42,568 nucleotides of DNA from JBMOLC01 sp049324215. Lineage in GTDB: Bacteria > Patescibacteriota > Microgenomatia > UBA8517. Below are positions 1 through 7,919 of this stretch, in pieces. The stretch lies in the NCBI GenBank assembly GCA_049324215.1, contig JBMOLC010000032.1, positions 1 through 42,568 of the forward strand. The letters are read 5' to 3'. Position 1 is the stretch's first letter; every line of letters begins with the position of its first letter. The position numbers were made by a program, and so were the translations under genes. The notes under the pieces were generated by a model. The model had not been told where the DNA came from. It saw only the letters and a list, made by a program, of their open reading frames with translations, and ran no database searches.

Positions 1-399
1 AATAGGGGGAGAAACCAGAAAGAGTTTTCCCAGCTTTGCTAGGGTCCAAAAGAAAGATCTTTTTAATAAACTTCCTCTCGAGAGACCGGCTGCGGAGCAG
101 AGGATTATTCCCGAAATCGGGCTGGGGGAGAACCTAGATGCCTTTAAGGCAACTCTGCCTCCAAAAGAATAGCCAAAGATAAAATATTTTTCCCCTTTAA
201 AAAACTGGTGGCAAGCTCTTGATAGGAAATCCGCATATTCTTTTAACCCCCAAACTTGGGAAGGGAGGGGAATATCTAAGCCAGGAATTTTAGGAAGGTA
301 AACTTTCCAATCCCGTTTTTCTAATTTATCTCTGAGTGGAAATAATTTCTCTCTAGTTGCTCCCCAGCCATGAAGGATGACGATATTTTTTGCAACCAT
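1..399 (-). CDS. Alpha/beta hydrolase, N-terminal part (runs off window)
   Basis: The reading frame is open from an ATG at 399 to the window edge (133 codons), so the C-terminus lies outside. The N-terminus has the alpha/beta-hydrolase oxyanion-hole motif HGWG (residues 10-13). The nucleophile elbow GYSFGG is at 76-81, with Ser78 as the predicted nucleophile. This is the arrangement of small carboxylesterase-like or RBBP9/YdeN-like hydrolases. The catalytic Asp and His would be in the missing part. The substrate cannot be told. The gene diverges from the small gene at 486. An extended -10 box lies 7 bases upstream of the ATG, suggesting a leaderless mRNA. Confidence 0.75.
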   Translation of the reverse strand, partial: MVAKNIVILHGWGATREKLFPLRDKLEKRDWKVYLPKIPGLDIPLPSQVWGLKEYADFLSRACHQFFKGEKYFIFGYSFGGRVALKASRFSPSPISGIILCSAAGLSRGSLLKRSFFWTLAKLGKLFLVSPPI

Positions 400-406
400 A
401 ATGCTA

Positions 407-415
407 ATTTTACCA
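407..415 (-). promoter_or_regulatory. Extended -10 promoter of the hydrolase gene
   Basis: On the minus strand TGG-TAAAAT reads as an extended -10 (TGn plus TAAAAT, the hexamer at 412-407). It ends 7 bases before the ATG at 399. No convincing -35 is seen. The start of transcription would fall at or next to the start codon. Confidence 0.45.
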
Positions 416-443
416 TTAAACTCATTCTTGCCGCATTTTTGAC

Positions 444-471
444 TTGTCCCATTGATTTGTGTTAGTATACT
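444..471 (+). promoter_or_regulatory. Promoter of the two-gene unit at 486-1042
   Basis: A TATACT -10 box lies at 466-471, with a weak TTGTCC -35 at 444-449 (16-base spacer). A better hexamer, TTGACT, at 439-444 would be 21 bases away, which is too far. The expected transcription start is about 478, giving a leader of only about 8 bases before the ATG at 486 and no room for a Shine-Dalgarno site. Confidence 0.45.
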
Positions 472-485
472 AAAAATTATAAGCT

Positions 486-785
486 ATGGAGCGTGTTTCC
501 GAAGACATATTAAAAGAACAGGCCAATCTACTCAAAAAAGACCAGAAAGTAGTGGGGTTGTGGGATAGGTTGCTACGGGCGCAAAGCGGCTTCCAGAGAT
601 TTATGGTCGTTGAAGAGGTAGACGGAAATAGCTACGGGTTAACATTAGATAAAGAGGGTAGGGTTACAGAAGTTCCTGGAAAAATCATTAAAAAAAGAGA
701 GCAAAGAGGCTATCCAATCAGAATCGAGGCTTTTATCCCTGCTGATGGCAGCGACGAAATAATTCTCGTCGAGCACGAATTCTAG
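486..785 (+). CDS. Small protein of unknown function (99 aa)
   Basis: I do not recognise a family. The protein is soluble, with no signal peptide or membrane segment. A charged, helical N-terminal third (residues 1-35) is followed by a region that looks beta-rich (about 38-99) and ends in acidic and hydrophobic residues. It has its own promoter and ends 8 bases before a second small gene at 794, so the two probably form a unit. Codon use is like the neighbours, with no sign of transfer. A toxin-antitoxin pair is possible from the layout alone, but no toxin motif is visible. Confidence 0.65.
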   Translation: MERVSEDILKEQANLLKKDQKVVGLWDRLLRAQSGFQRFMVVEEVDGNSYGLTLDKEGRVTEVPGKIIKKREQRGYPIRIEAFIPADGSDEIILVEHEF

Positions 786-793
786 ACCTCACA

Positions 794-1042
794 ATGGTCG
801 AAAGACAACTTCTAATAATACGTCCCCTCGGTGCCCAGGGCCCGAAAATAGGAATAAAAATATCTGAAATTGGGGATATTATAGCCTTCGATTTGGCCTT
901 GGGCGAGCTAACTGACAAACAGAAAGAGACTGTGACCGGCGTTCTTTCTGCAGCAGATAGAGCTGGACTAGAGGTCGTAGATTGCAGTCCCCTTCCCGAT
1001 CAAGACACTTTGGATGAGATCGGTCTGGAATCCTCAGGCTGA
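794..1042 (+). CDS. Small protein of unknown function (82 aa)
   Basis: This is the second gene of the small unit, 8 bases after the preceding stop and without a visible Shine-Dalgarno site. It has a hydrophobic beta-like N-terminus followed by an acidic C-terminal half. No family is recognised and there is no membrane segment. Its last 9 bases overlap the 3' end of murI on the other strand, with the two stop codons separated by 3 bases. A hairpin covers this junction. Confidence 0.6.
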   Translation: MVERQLLIIRPLGAQGPKIGIKISEIGDIIAFDLALGELTDKQKETVTGVLSAADRAGLEVVDCSPLPDQDTLDEIGLESSG

Positions 1043-1053
1043 GCCTTCCAGAC
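1023..1053. terminator. Hairpin across the convergent stop codons (possible bidirectional terminator)
   Basis: An 8-bp perfect inverted repeat, GTCTGGAA (1023-1030) and TTCCAGAC (1046-1053), encloses a further CTC/GAG stem around a 5-base loop. It spans both stop codons. No U-tract follows on either strand, so it is not a classic intrinsic terminator. It may still stop or protect converging transcripts. Confidence 0.35.
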
Positions 1054-1846
1054 TGACCTTCCTAATCCTCCCGTCCATTCTCTCTCCCAAAAACATCTCT
1101 GCCACTTTGGTGAAACTCCTGGTTAAATCCGTAACGTAGTATTCTATCCTCCCCTTCCCTTTTTTCGAGTTTTGAATATTTTTTAGACTAAGATAGTTTT
1201 TTAGCTCACGGGAAACGGCTTCCCCCGGATTAAGTAGTCTAACCTTCTTTCCGACTCCCTTTTGGATAACCTCCTTAATAATCGGGTAATGGGTACAGCC
1301 CATGACAAGCGTGTCGATTTCTTTGTTGCCAAAGTAGGAAAGATATTTCTGGGCTAGCCCTGAAAGAATCTGCCCCCGGGTCTCGCCTTCCTCTATCAAG
1401 GGAACAAAAAGAGGACAGGCCTTTTCAAAAACCCTTGCCCCTTTAGCCCTCCTCATAATCTCTTGCGAATAAGCCTGACTTGCTATCGTTCCCCTTGTTC
1501 CGATTACCCCTATCCTAGCGTTACGAGAAAGAATTGCTGCCTCGTAAGCCGCAGGGGAAACGACATCGAAAACCGGTACCTTGATTTTTTTCTTTAAAGC
1601 TTCCCCGGCAAAAGCCGAGGCGGTATTACAGGCAATTACGATGCACTTTACCTTCCTCGTGAGTAAAAATTTTGCATCCTCGAAAGAGAATTTTGTCACC
1701 ATCTCTTTGCTTCTGGTCCCGTAAGGAACTCTGGCTGTATCCCCCAGATAAATGATGTCTTCGTTGGGCAGCAGCTTTTTTATTTCGTGGACTACGGTCA
1801 AACCGCCAAGTCCTGAGTCAAAAACGCCAATCGGGGATACCCTCAT
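1034..1846 (-). CDS. murI: Glutamate racemase
   Basis: This cytosolic enzyme converts L-glutamate to D-glutamate, the substrate of the MurD encoded just upstream. The 270 residues match the family length. Visible motifs are FDSGLGG (9-15), DTARVPYG (36-43), the first catalytic Cys in ACNTAS (Cys73) and the second in GCTHYP (Cys184). Both catalytic cysteines are present, so the cofactor-independent two-base mechanism is expected. The start overlaps the murD stop by 4 bases (ATGA), indicating translational coupling as the last gene of the mur operon. The 3' end overlaps the convergent gene at 794 by 9 bases. Confidence 0.95.
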   Translation of the reverse strand: MRVSPIGVFDSGLGGLTVVHEIKKLLPNEDIIYLGDTARVPYGTRSKEMVTKFSFEDAKFLLTRKVKCIVIACNTASAFAGEALKKKIKVPVFDVVSPAAYEAAILSRNARIGVIGTRGTIASQAYSQEIMRRAKGARVFEKACPLFVPLIEEGETRGQILSGLAQKYLSYFGNKEIDTLVMGCTHYPIIKEVIQKGVGKKVRLLNPGEAVSRELKNYLSLKNIQNSKKGKGRIEYYVTDLTRSFTKVAEMFLGERMDGRIRKVSLEGSA

Positions 1847-3135
1847 TGCTTTAAGGCCAGAACCGCTTCCTTAAACTTTTTACCACGCTCTTTGTAGTTG
1901 GGAAACATATCGAAGGAAGCGGCAGCCGGCGAAAGAAGCACCACCCCGCCCTTAGGGGTCAAGGAAAATGCTTTCTGAACGACAGCGGCCATCTCGGGCT
2001 TCCCCATCTCGACCATCTTGCCGGCAAAAGAAGCTCCTTTCAAAGCCTGCTTGATTTTACCGGCGACAGCGCCGAGAAGGATTACGTTAACGACGTTTTT
2101 CTTTTGAGAAATTACCTGCCCCAACTGCCCATAATCCAATTTCTTGTCGTATCCCCCCAAAATAACCGTTAGCGGCTCGGTAAAGGAATTGACTGCGGCA
2201 ATTGTGGGCTGAGGGCCGGTCGCAAAAGAGTCGTTACAGAAAGTAACCCCCCGCACCTCTCCCACCAGCTCAAGTCGGTGCTCCAAACCCCTAAAAGCGC
2301 CTAAGACCTGAAGAATTATTTCATCTTTAACTTTAAAAATTTTCGCCACCGAGACAGCCGCGGCCACATTTTCCCAGTTGTGCTCTCCCCTTAAGATTAA
2401 AACGTCTTTGTATTTAGCGGCCAGTTTATTTTTCGAAAAGAGGACGGTTTGGGCTTTAGTCTCCGCCGCAAAACTCCTTGAGGTTTCGTAATCAGCATTG
2501 ATAACGGCGTAGTCTTCGGGCCGTTGAAATCTGACGACTCTTTTCTTGGCCTCGACATACTCCTTCAAGTCTTTGTGCCAGTCCAAATGGTCGCTTGTGA
2601 TATTGAGAACCACAGAAATCTGGGGACTCACCTCCATGTCTATAAGTTGAAAAGAGGACATCTCAAGAACAACGACTGTATTCTTCTTTAGTTTTGGAAG
2701 TAGGGAAAGATAGGGAATTCCGATATTTCCAGCTAGATAAACATCTTTGCCAGCGTCTTTAAGAATTCGATAGATAAGGCTTGCGGTTGTCCCCTTGCCC
2801 TTCGTACCGGTAACCCCTATTATTTTCCCCTTGGCTTGACTGAAAAAGATTTTGATTGCGCTGGTTATCTCAACACCCTTTTTCTCTGCCTCAACGATTT
2901 TGGGGAGATACCTATAGACGCCGGGGGAACGAACTACGCTGTCGAAATTGGTTAGAAACTTTAGGTCATAGTCTTTCCCGAGAAATAGTCCGACTTTACT
3001 TTCCGGAACCCCTTCGAAATCAAGCTCACTTTTCTTCTTTTTGTCAAATATAGAAACCGAATAGCCTTTGGCAAGAAAATAGTCCAGGCTATCCTTGCCC
3101 TCCATGCCGAAACCGAGTATGGCTGTCTTCTTCAT
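1843..3135 (-). CDS. murD: UDP-N-acetylmuramoyl-L-alanine--D-glutamate ligase
   Basis: This Mur ligase adds D-Glu to UDP-MurNAc-L-Ala in the cytosol using ATP. At 430 residues it is near the usual length. The N-terminal Rossmann-like UDP-binding domain starts with ILGFGMEG (6-13). The central ATPase has the P-loop GVTGTKGKGTT (107-117). The C-terminal domain carries the GGYDKKLDY motif typical of MurD, which separates it from MurC, E and F. It sits between murB (1-base gap) and murI (4-base overlap), so D-Glu supply and use are encoded side by side. Confidence 0.95.
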   Translation of the reverse strand: MKKTAILGFGMEGKDSLDYFLAKGYSVSIFDKKKKSELDFEGVPESKVGLFLGKDYDLKFLTNFDSVVRSPGVYRYLPKIVEAEKKGVEITSAIKIFFSQAKGKIIGVTGTKGKGTTASLIYRILKDAGKDVYLAGNIGIPYLSLLPKLKKNTVVVLEMSSFQLIDMEVSPQISVVLNITSDHLDWHKDLKEYVEAKKRVVRFQRPEDYAVINADYETSRSFAAETKAQTVLFSKNKLAAKYKDVLILRGEHNWENVAAAVSVAKIFKVKDEIILQVLGAFRGLEHRLELVGEVRGVTFCNDSFATGPQPTIAAVNSFTEPLTVILGGYDKKLDYGQLGQVISQKKNVVNVILLGAVAGKIKQALKGASFAGKMVEMGKPEMAAVVQKAFSLTPKGGVVLLSPAAASFDMFPNYKERGKKFKEAVLALKQ

Positions 3136-3136
3136 C

Positions 3137-4174
3137 TCAAAAACCTATGTATTGTACCTCCGGCTCAAGTCTAACGCCGAATTTCTGATAAACATCATCC
3201 GAGATTTTCTCTGCAAGCTCCCTAACCTCCTTGGCTGTTGCTTTACCTTCGGGGTTAACTATAACCAGCGCGTTTTTGTCAGAGACCTTTGTATTTTTAT
3301 AGGTTCTGCCTCTCCAGCCAGCATTTTCAATCAGCCAGCCGGCAAAAAGTTTGACCTTGCTGCCGCTAACTTCATGATATGGCATTTGCGGATAATTTTT
3401 TTTAATCTGGCTAAATTCTCCTTTGGTTATAATCGGGTTTTTGAAAAAGGAGCCGGCATTTCCAATCACTCTGGGATCTTCCAGTCTTTGTCCCCTCAAG
3501 TCAAGCACCGCCTCTCTGATTTGAGAAAGCGTCGGGTTTTTGATTCCTTTGCCCTTTAAATAACTTTTTAGAGATTCATAAGCGACGAGAGGCTCCCCAC
3601 CTTTTTTTAATTTCAGAGTAATGTCGGTGATGATGTATCTACCTTTTGCTTCGGGTTTTTTGAAAATACTTTCCCGGTAGGAGAAACCACAGTCTTTTTT
3701 AGCCAAAACTACAAACTCTTCTTTTTGAATATCGTAGGCGCTTAAGGAAACGAAGGCATCTTTAATTTCCTGTCCGTAGGCGCCGATATTCTGAATGGGG
3801 GAGGCCCCAACGCTACCCGGAATTCCCGAAAGGCACTCAATCCCTTGGAGATTTTTGTTAACCACGTTAGCTACCAGCTTATCCCAAGTAAGACCCGCTG
3901 CGGCGGTGACATCAACGCTCTTGCCTTCTTGTCTAAAGTTGACGCTCTCGCCAACATATTTGACCACGACTCCGTCAAAACCAGCGTCGCTAATGAGAAT
4001 GTCGCTTCCTCCTCCAAGGACAAAAATGGGTAGGTCCTTTTTCTTGGCAAAAGCGACCGCCTCTTTTAGTTCTTCTTTATTTTTTACCTCGGCCAGGTAC
4101 TTTGCCTCTCCCCCGATTTTAAACGTCGTCAGGGTAGTAAAGGGAACGTTCTTTTTGAGAATAAAACTTGGCAT
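3137..4174 (-). CDS. murB: UDP-N-acetylenolpyruvoylglucosamine reductase
   Basis: This FAD/NADPH enzyme reduces the MurA product to UDP-MurNAc. FAD-binding motifs are GGGSDIL (54-60) and GIPGSVGASPIQNIGAYGQE (117-136). The catalytic Arg is in YRESIF, the catalytic Ser in GSFFKNP (Ser242), and the catalytic Glu in LEPEV near the C-terminus. The YRxSxFK loop and GSFFKNP are those of the E. coli-like enzyme. I choose the ATG at 4174, two bases after the murC stop (345 aa). An upstream ATG at 4207 would add 11 residues inside murC and is less likely. Confidence 0.93.
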   Translation of the reverse strand: MPSFILKKNVPFTTLTTFKIGGEAKYLAEVKNKEELKEAVAFAKKKDLPIFVLGGGSDILISDAGFDGVVVKYVGESVNFRQEGKSVDVTAAAGLTWDKLVANVVNKNLQGIECLSGIPGSVGASPIQNIGAYGQEIKDAFVSLSAYDIQKEEFVVLAKKDCGFSYRESIFKKPEAKGRYIITDITLKLKKGGEPLVAYESLKSYLKGKGIKNPTLSQIREAVLDLRGQRLEDPRVIGNAGSFFKNPIITKGEFSQIKKNYPQMPYHEVSGSKVKLFAGWLIENAGWRGRTYKNTKVSDKNALVIVNPEGKATAKEVRELAEKISDDVYQKFGVRLEPEVQYIGF

Positions 4175-4176
4175 AG

Positions 4177-5547
4177 CTAGAGTGAAGCAAGAATCTTTCT
4201 CGACCAATCATAACTTTTACCTGCCCCCATGACCAGTATCACGTCACCCTCGCGGGTTCCTTTCTTAATTAAATCTAAAACTTTTTCAAGTGAATTCGTC
4301 GCCCTGGCATTTTTCTTCTGCGAGGCGTCAACCATCGACTCCTCGGTTATACCAAAGGTACTTAAATCTCTGGCTTTAAAAATGGGGCCAATCACCACCT
4401 CGTCTGCATCCTTAAAGACTCCCTTGTAACTCGCCAAAAGGGCTTTCGTCCGGGAATAAGAATGGGCCTCAACTACTGCCCAGATTCTCTTTTGAGGATA
4501 AAGCTGTCTTAGAGCTTGGAGCGTTGCCGCAATCGCGGTTGGGTGGTGGGCATAATCGTCATACACCTTGATTCCTCTTTTCTCTCCCAAAAGCTCAAGC
4601 CTTCTGCCAATACCTGCGTAGGCAGAGAGGCTCTCTTTGACAAATTCTTCTTTGATTCCCAAAACCCTTGCCAGAAGAATTACGCCCAAAGAATTGGAAA
4701 CATTGTGAACACCCGGGACTCTCAGGGAAAACTCTCCCCCGTCATTTAGCTTAAAAGTTGTTCCCTTTGCGCTGGCCTTGCTAACCTTTGCCGAAATGGA
4801 CTCGGGAGTCTCAAATAAGGGCGCCCCCAGGCTGTATCCGTAAATCTTTAAAGTCGAAAGAAATTCTTTTCCGAGTAAATCAAAAACCCTTTTTATTCCA
4901 GAGGAATCCTGATTAACGATTAGAATCTTTTCCCCCTTGAGATTTTTGAGGAAACTAGCATAACTAGTAAGAAGTTGCTCCTCTGAGGCAAAGAAATCCG
5001 GATGGTCAAACTCGATAGCGTTAAGAATAATTGCTTCAGGGTGATAATTAAGAAAATTATCGTAAAATTCGTCCGCCTCAGTGATAAAATAATTGCCTTT
5101 TCCAAACCTCACATTTTCGCGCCAGGTGGGAACCGTTGCCCCAACTACACAGGTAGGGTCAAGTCCCGCTTTCTCAAAAAGAAGGGAGGTCATGGCGGTA
5201 ACGGTTGATTTTCCGTGTGTCCCGGCAATTGCAACAACCTTTTTACCTTGGTGTAAGTACCTTCCCAAAAATTCTTGCCAGGTTAATATCTGAGGGGCGT
5301 TAAGAACTTCCGGGTGCTTCTTGTTTTGGAAAAAAATCGCGGGTGAGACAACCAGAAGATCAACGCCAGTGAGGTGACTCTGACTATGGCCCACGAAAAT
5401 CCGGGGTATAAATTTCCTGATTTTTGGCAGATAGGCCGTATCTTTCTCGAGGTCACAGCCAGAAACCTCATACCCCATCTCTTTAGCCAAAAGAGCAATA
5501 CCCGATATACCGCTTCCCCCTATCCCCATAAAGTGGATGTTTCTCAT
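4177..5547 (-). CDS. murC: UDP-N-acetylmuramate--L-alanine ligase
   Basis: This is the first Mur ligase of the pathway and adds L-Ala to UDP-MurNAc. At 456 residues it is full length. It shows the MurC-type N-terminal motif FMGIGGSGISGIA (6-18), the P-loop AGTHGKSTVTA (109-119), the EADEFYDNF stretch and DDYAHHPTAI, all characteristic of MurC (and the recycling enzyme Mpl). The position among biosynthetic mur genes favours MurC over Mpl. It overlaps the murE stop by 4 bases (ATGA), so it is translated with it. Confidence 0.93.
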   Translation of the reverse strand: MRNIHFMGIGGSGISGIALLAKEMGYEVSGCDLEKDTAYLPKIRKFIPRIFVGHSQSHLTGVDLLVVSPAIFFQNKKHPEVLNAPQILTWQEFLGRYLHQGKKVVAIAGTHGKSTVTAMTSLLFEKAGLDPTCVVGATVPTWRENVRFGKGNYFITEADEFYDNFLNYHPEAIILNAIEFDHPDFFASEEQLLTSYASFLKNLKGEKILIVNQDSSGIKRVFDLLGKEFLSTLKIYGYSLGAPLFETPESISAKVSKASAKGTTFKLNDGGEFSLRVPGVHNVSNSLGVILLARVLGIKEEFVKESLSAYAGIGRRLELLGEKRGIKVYDDYAHHPTAIAATLQALRQLYPQKRIWAVVEAHSYSRTKALLASYKGVFKDADEVVIGPIFKARDLSTFGITEESMVDASQKKNARATNSLEKVLDLIKKGTREGDVILVMGAGKSYDWSRKILASL

Positions 5548-6944
5548 CTCTCTATCTTTTTTATTTTTCCTTTCAAGGCTTCCTCGATGGCTTCCCTATC
5601 GCTCCAGGGATATTCCGTATTACCGAACGCCATGCTTTTTTCGTGGCCTTTGCCGCAAATAACAATTGTGTCCCCTGTGCCTCCCGCCTTAATTGCCTCT
5701 AATATCGCCTCTCCCCTCTCCGGAATAATCGTGTAACTTTTGTTTTTTGCTCCTTTTTCCATTTCTTTTAAAATGTCATTGACGTTTTCACTTCTTGGGT
5801 CCTCTGTGGTAAAGAAAGAAGAATCAGCTAATGTAGTTGCAACCTCTGCCATTTTCGGCCTTTTTTCTCTATCCCTTTCTCCTGCACAACCAAAAACAGC
5901 TATCAGCCTGCCTCTGGTTTTTGATTTGAGATAAGATAGAACGCTCTCTAGAGCATTTGGGGTGTGGGCAAAATCTATGTAAACGTCGAAATCCTTTCCC
6001 GATTCAACCTTTTCCAGTCTTCCCGCGGGCAGTTTAAAAGAATGAAGTGCCTTTATAGCTATTTCTTTTTCTATTCCCAACTTCTCTACCAAGCCCAAGG
6101 CCAAAGAGGCATTAAGCTCGTTATATTCTCCGGGGAGAACTCCCGAAACGTCTTTATCTAGTCCATAAGTTACTATTTCTTTGTCCTTCAGGTTTTCCTT
6201 GAGGTATTCGAAAGAAGGGTCAAGGCTATTTAGTACGACAAAGTCTTCGGCCATTTTAAGAAACTTTAGTTTGGTGTCTCTATATGCCTCAAAGGTTTTG
6301 TGGTAATCCAGGTGTTCGTGGCTGATATTGGTGAGTGCCGCAGCCATAAATTTCGTTCCCTCGATTCTTTTTTGGTCTATGCCGTGTGAGGTAACCTCGA
6401 TAACCGCATAGACACAGCCTTCCTTAACCATTTCGGAGAGGAATTTTTGAAGAAGAATCGGCTCAGGGCTAGTTACGTGAAGACCCGTTTCATACTCTCT
6501 CTCCCCTATCTTGGCGGAAACAGTTGACACAAGCCCTGTCTTTTTGCCTGCCGAATTTAGGATGTGGTAGATTAGGTGTGCGGTTGTGGTTTTACCATCT
6601 GTCCCTGTTACTCCGATTACCTTAAGGCTTGTAGAGGGATATCCGTAAAAAGCCGAGGCTATTTTCCCCACAGCCTCCCTTGAATCCTTGACTCTAGCGT
6701 AGGCTACACCTTTAATAGGAACTTCCTCTTTTTCCCTCTCCCCGACAACGGCTACCGCTCCTTTTTCTATGGCCCGGGAAATATAATCGTGGCCGTCGAC
6801 TGTCAATCCCTTTATGGCAACAAAAAGGAACTCTTTCTTAACCCTCCTCGAATCTTCGGAAATTCCCTTTATCTCCAAATCTCTCTTGCCGAAAACTTGA
6901 TAATCCCCTACCTCAGAAAGCAAATTGTCCAATTTTTTGAGCAT
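5544..6944 (-). CDS. murE: UDP-N-acetylmuramoyl-tripeptide synthetase (probably meso-DAP adding)
   Basis: This ligase adds the third peptide residue to UDP-MurNAc-L-Ala-D-Glu. The P-loop GVTGTDGKTTT is at 111-121 and the Lys that becomes carbamylated is near residue 225 (YRDTK). The specificity motif reads EDPRSEN (381-387). The Arg of DxPR, together with GKGHE near the C-terminus, is the pattern of meso-diaminopimelate enzymes, while lysine enzymes such as that of S. aureus lack this Arg. At 466 residues it is slightly shorter than the E. coli enzyme (495). It is the first gene of the operon. murF is not next to it, unlike in most dcw clusters. Confidence 0.92.
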   Translation of the reverse strand: MLKKLDNLLSEVGDYQVFGKRDLEIKGISEDSRRVKKEFLFVAIKGLTVDGHDYISRAIEKGAVAVVGEREKEEVPIKGVAYARVKDSREAVGKIASAFYGYPSTSLKVIGVTGTDGKTTTAHLIYHILNSAGKKTGLVSTVSAKIGEREYETGLHVTSPEPILLQKFLSEMVKEGCVYAVIEVTSHGIDQKRIEGTKFMAAALTNISHEHLDYHKTFEAYRDTKLKFLKMAEDFVVLNSLDPSFEYLKENLKDKEIVTYGLDKDVSGVLPGEYNELNASLALGLVEKLGIEKEIAIKALHSFKLPAGRLEKVESGKDFDVYIDFAHTPNALESVLSYLKSKTRGRLIAVFGCAGERDREKRPKMAEVATTLADSSFFTTEDPRSENVNDILKEMEKGAKNKSYTIIPERGEAILEAIKAGGTGDTIVICGKGHEKSMAFGNTEYPWSDREAIEEALKGKIKKIER

Positions 6945-6966
6945 AAATATCCAACCAGCCTATTTT

Positions 6967-6972
6967 ACTATA
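6967..6972 (-). promoter_or_regulatory. Probable promoter of the murE-C-B-D-I operon
   Basis: TATAGT on the minus strand (6972-6967) is a good -10 and a TAAAAT follows it directly. It ends 22 bases before the murE ATG, so the leader is about 16 bases. This is longer than at most other operon heads in this window. No clear -35 is seen. Confidence 0.4.
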
Positions 6973-7042
6973 TTCTGGCCCTTTTTAATCCTTTATGCAT
7001 TAAAGGTGGTTCTTTAAGGAATCGGACTTTTGGTTTCTTCAT

Positions 7043-7071
7043 TCATCGATGAGGTTTCGAAAAATAACCTC
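7043..7071. repeat. Palindrome and inverted repeat between murE and the nagB-like gene
   Basis: This stretch of the 177-base divergent intergenic region holds a perfect 10-bp palindrome TCATCGATGA (7043-7052). It overlaps an inverted repeat GAGGTT (7051-7056) / AACCTC (7066-7071) with a 9-base loop. The repeat ends 13 bases before the -35 box at 7085. This is a reasonable place for an operator, but there is no U-tract to make it a terminator. Confidence 0.35.
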
Positions 7072-7084
7072 GATCTCTAAAAAA

Positions 7085-7113
7085 TTGACCGTGTGTTTAG
7101 TCCGGTATATATT
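7085..7113 (+). promoter_or_regulatory. Near-consensus promoter of the nagB-like gene
   Basis: TTGACC (7085-7090) and TATATT (7108-7113) are separated by exactly 17 bases, the best -35/-10 pair in the window. The -10 ends 8 bases before the ATG at 7122, so transcription should start at about 7120-7122. The mRNA is predicted to be leaderless. Confidence 0.75.
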
Positions 7114-7121
7114 TTGACCAG

Positions 7122-7919
7122 ATGGGCAGAAAATATTCAAAAACAGAGATAGTTCGCGAAATCAAACATCCAGAAATTGAACATATATTTGTTTTCCCTT
7201 CGAAGGAAGAGGCCGCCCGGGCAACGGCTGAGAGGATAGCTGAAATAATCAACCAAAAACCGAATTCTTCGATCGTATTTGCTACTGGCGAAACGATGAT
7301 TCCGGTTTATTCTTACCTAGCAACCAGCGTAGATCAAGACGGGGTGGATTTCTCTAAAACCACCGGCTTTCATCTCGACGAATATTTTCCTTGCGCTCCC
7401 AGCGAGGAGCATAGCTTTGTAAAATATCTTAGAAAATGGGTCTGGGGCCCTCTGGGTATAACGAGATTTTATGAAATAAACGGGTTAGCCCAAAATCCCA
7501 GAGCCGAAGCTGCCAGATATAACCGTCTATTAAAAGATCACCCCGTCGAGCTGGCAATACTCGGGATAGGGCCATGGTCGCCGGAAACCAATACTGGAGG
7601 CCATATTGGATTCAACGAACGGGGAACCCCTTTTACCGCAGAAACGCATCTCGCCAAATTGGACAAAGCCACTATTTCGAGAGACCGAGATGAAAGGGGC
7701 CAAAATACACCCGATATGGCAATCACGCTGGGAATCGCCAATATTCTCTCCGCCAAAAACATATTCTTGGTGGCGTACGGCCGAAACAAGGGGAAATCGT
7801 TGAGGGAAAGCCTATTGAAACACATTCATCCCCTAAGACCTGCGTCTGCCCTTCGGTTGCAGGGACGCAAAGTTTCTATTTTTATAGACAGAGAAGCTGC
7901 GTCCCAGCTCTCACTTTAA
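7122..7919 (+). CDS. Glucosamine-6-phosphate deaminase/isomerase family protein with an altered active site
   Basis: The fold is that of NagB/6-phosphogluconolactonase. The phosphate loop ATGET is at 54-58, LDEY (85-88) carries the Asp of the NagB MDEY motif, and GGHIGFNE (159-166) supplies His161 and Glu166. At 265 residues it has family length. NagB interconverts glucosamine-6-P with fructose-6-P and ammonia. Oddly, the catalytic Asp two residues before the active His (Asp141 in E. coli, DGH) is Gly159 here, and about four residues are inserted before it (GIGPWSPETNTGGH). Function may therefore be weak, reversed or different. A strong leaderless promoter precedes it. The neighbouring GlmU-like and Mur genes suggest a role in amino-sugar supply. 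Confidence 0.75.
   Translation: MGRKYSKTEIVREIKHPEIEHIFVFPSKEEAARATAERIAEIINQKPNSSIVFATGETMIPVYSYLATSVDQDGVDFSKTTGFHLDEYFPCAPSEEHSFVKYLRKWVWGPLGITRFYEINGLAQNPRAEAARYNRLLKDHPVELAILGIGPWSPETNTGGHIGFNERGTPFTAETHLAKLDKATISRDRDERGQNTPDMAITLGIANILSAKNIFLVAYGRNKGKSLRESLLKHIHPLRPASALRLQGRKVSIFIDREAASQLSL

Noticed and set aside
486..1042. Toxin-antitoxin system
   Set aside because: Only the size and pairing fit. No toxin or antitoxin motif is visible, and the second frame does not overlap the first.
3095..3559. A 154-codon plus-strand frame antisense to murB
   Set aside because: It is a shadow frame of murB with no promoter of its own.
6968..7042. A 24-codon basic minus-strand frame in the murE/nagB intergenic region
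   Set aside because: It has no clear promoter or Shine-Dalgarno site, overlaps the palindromes and the murE promoter, and has no recognisable features.
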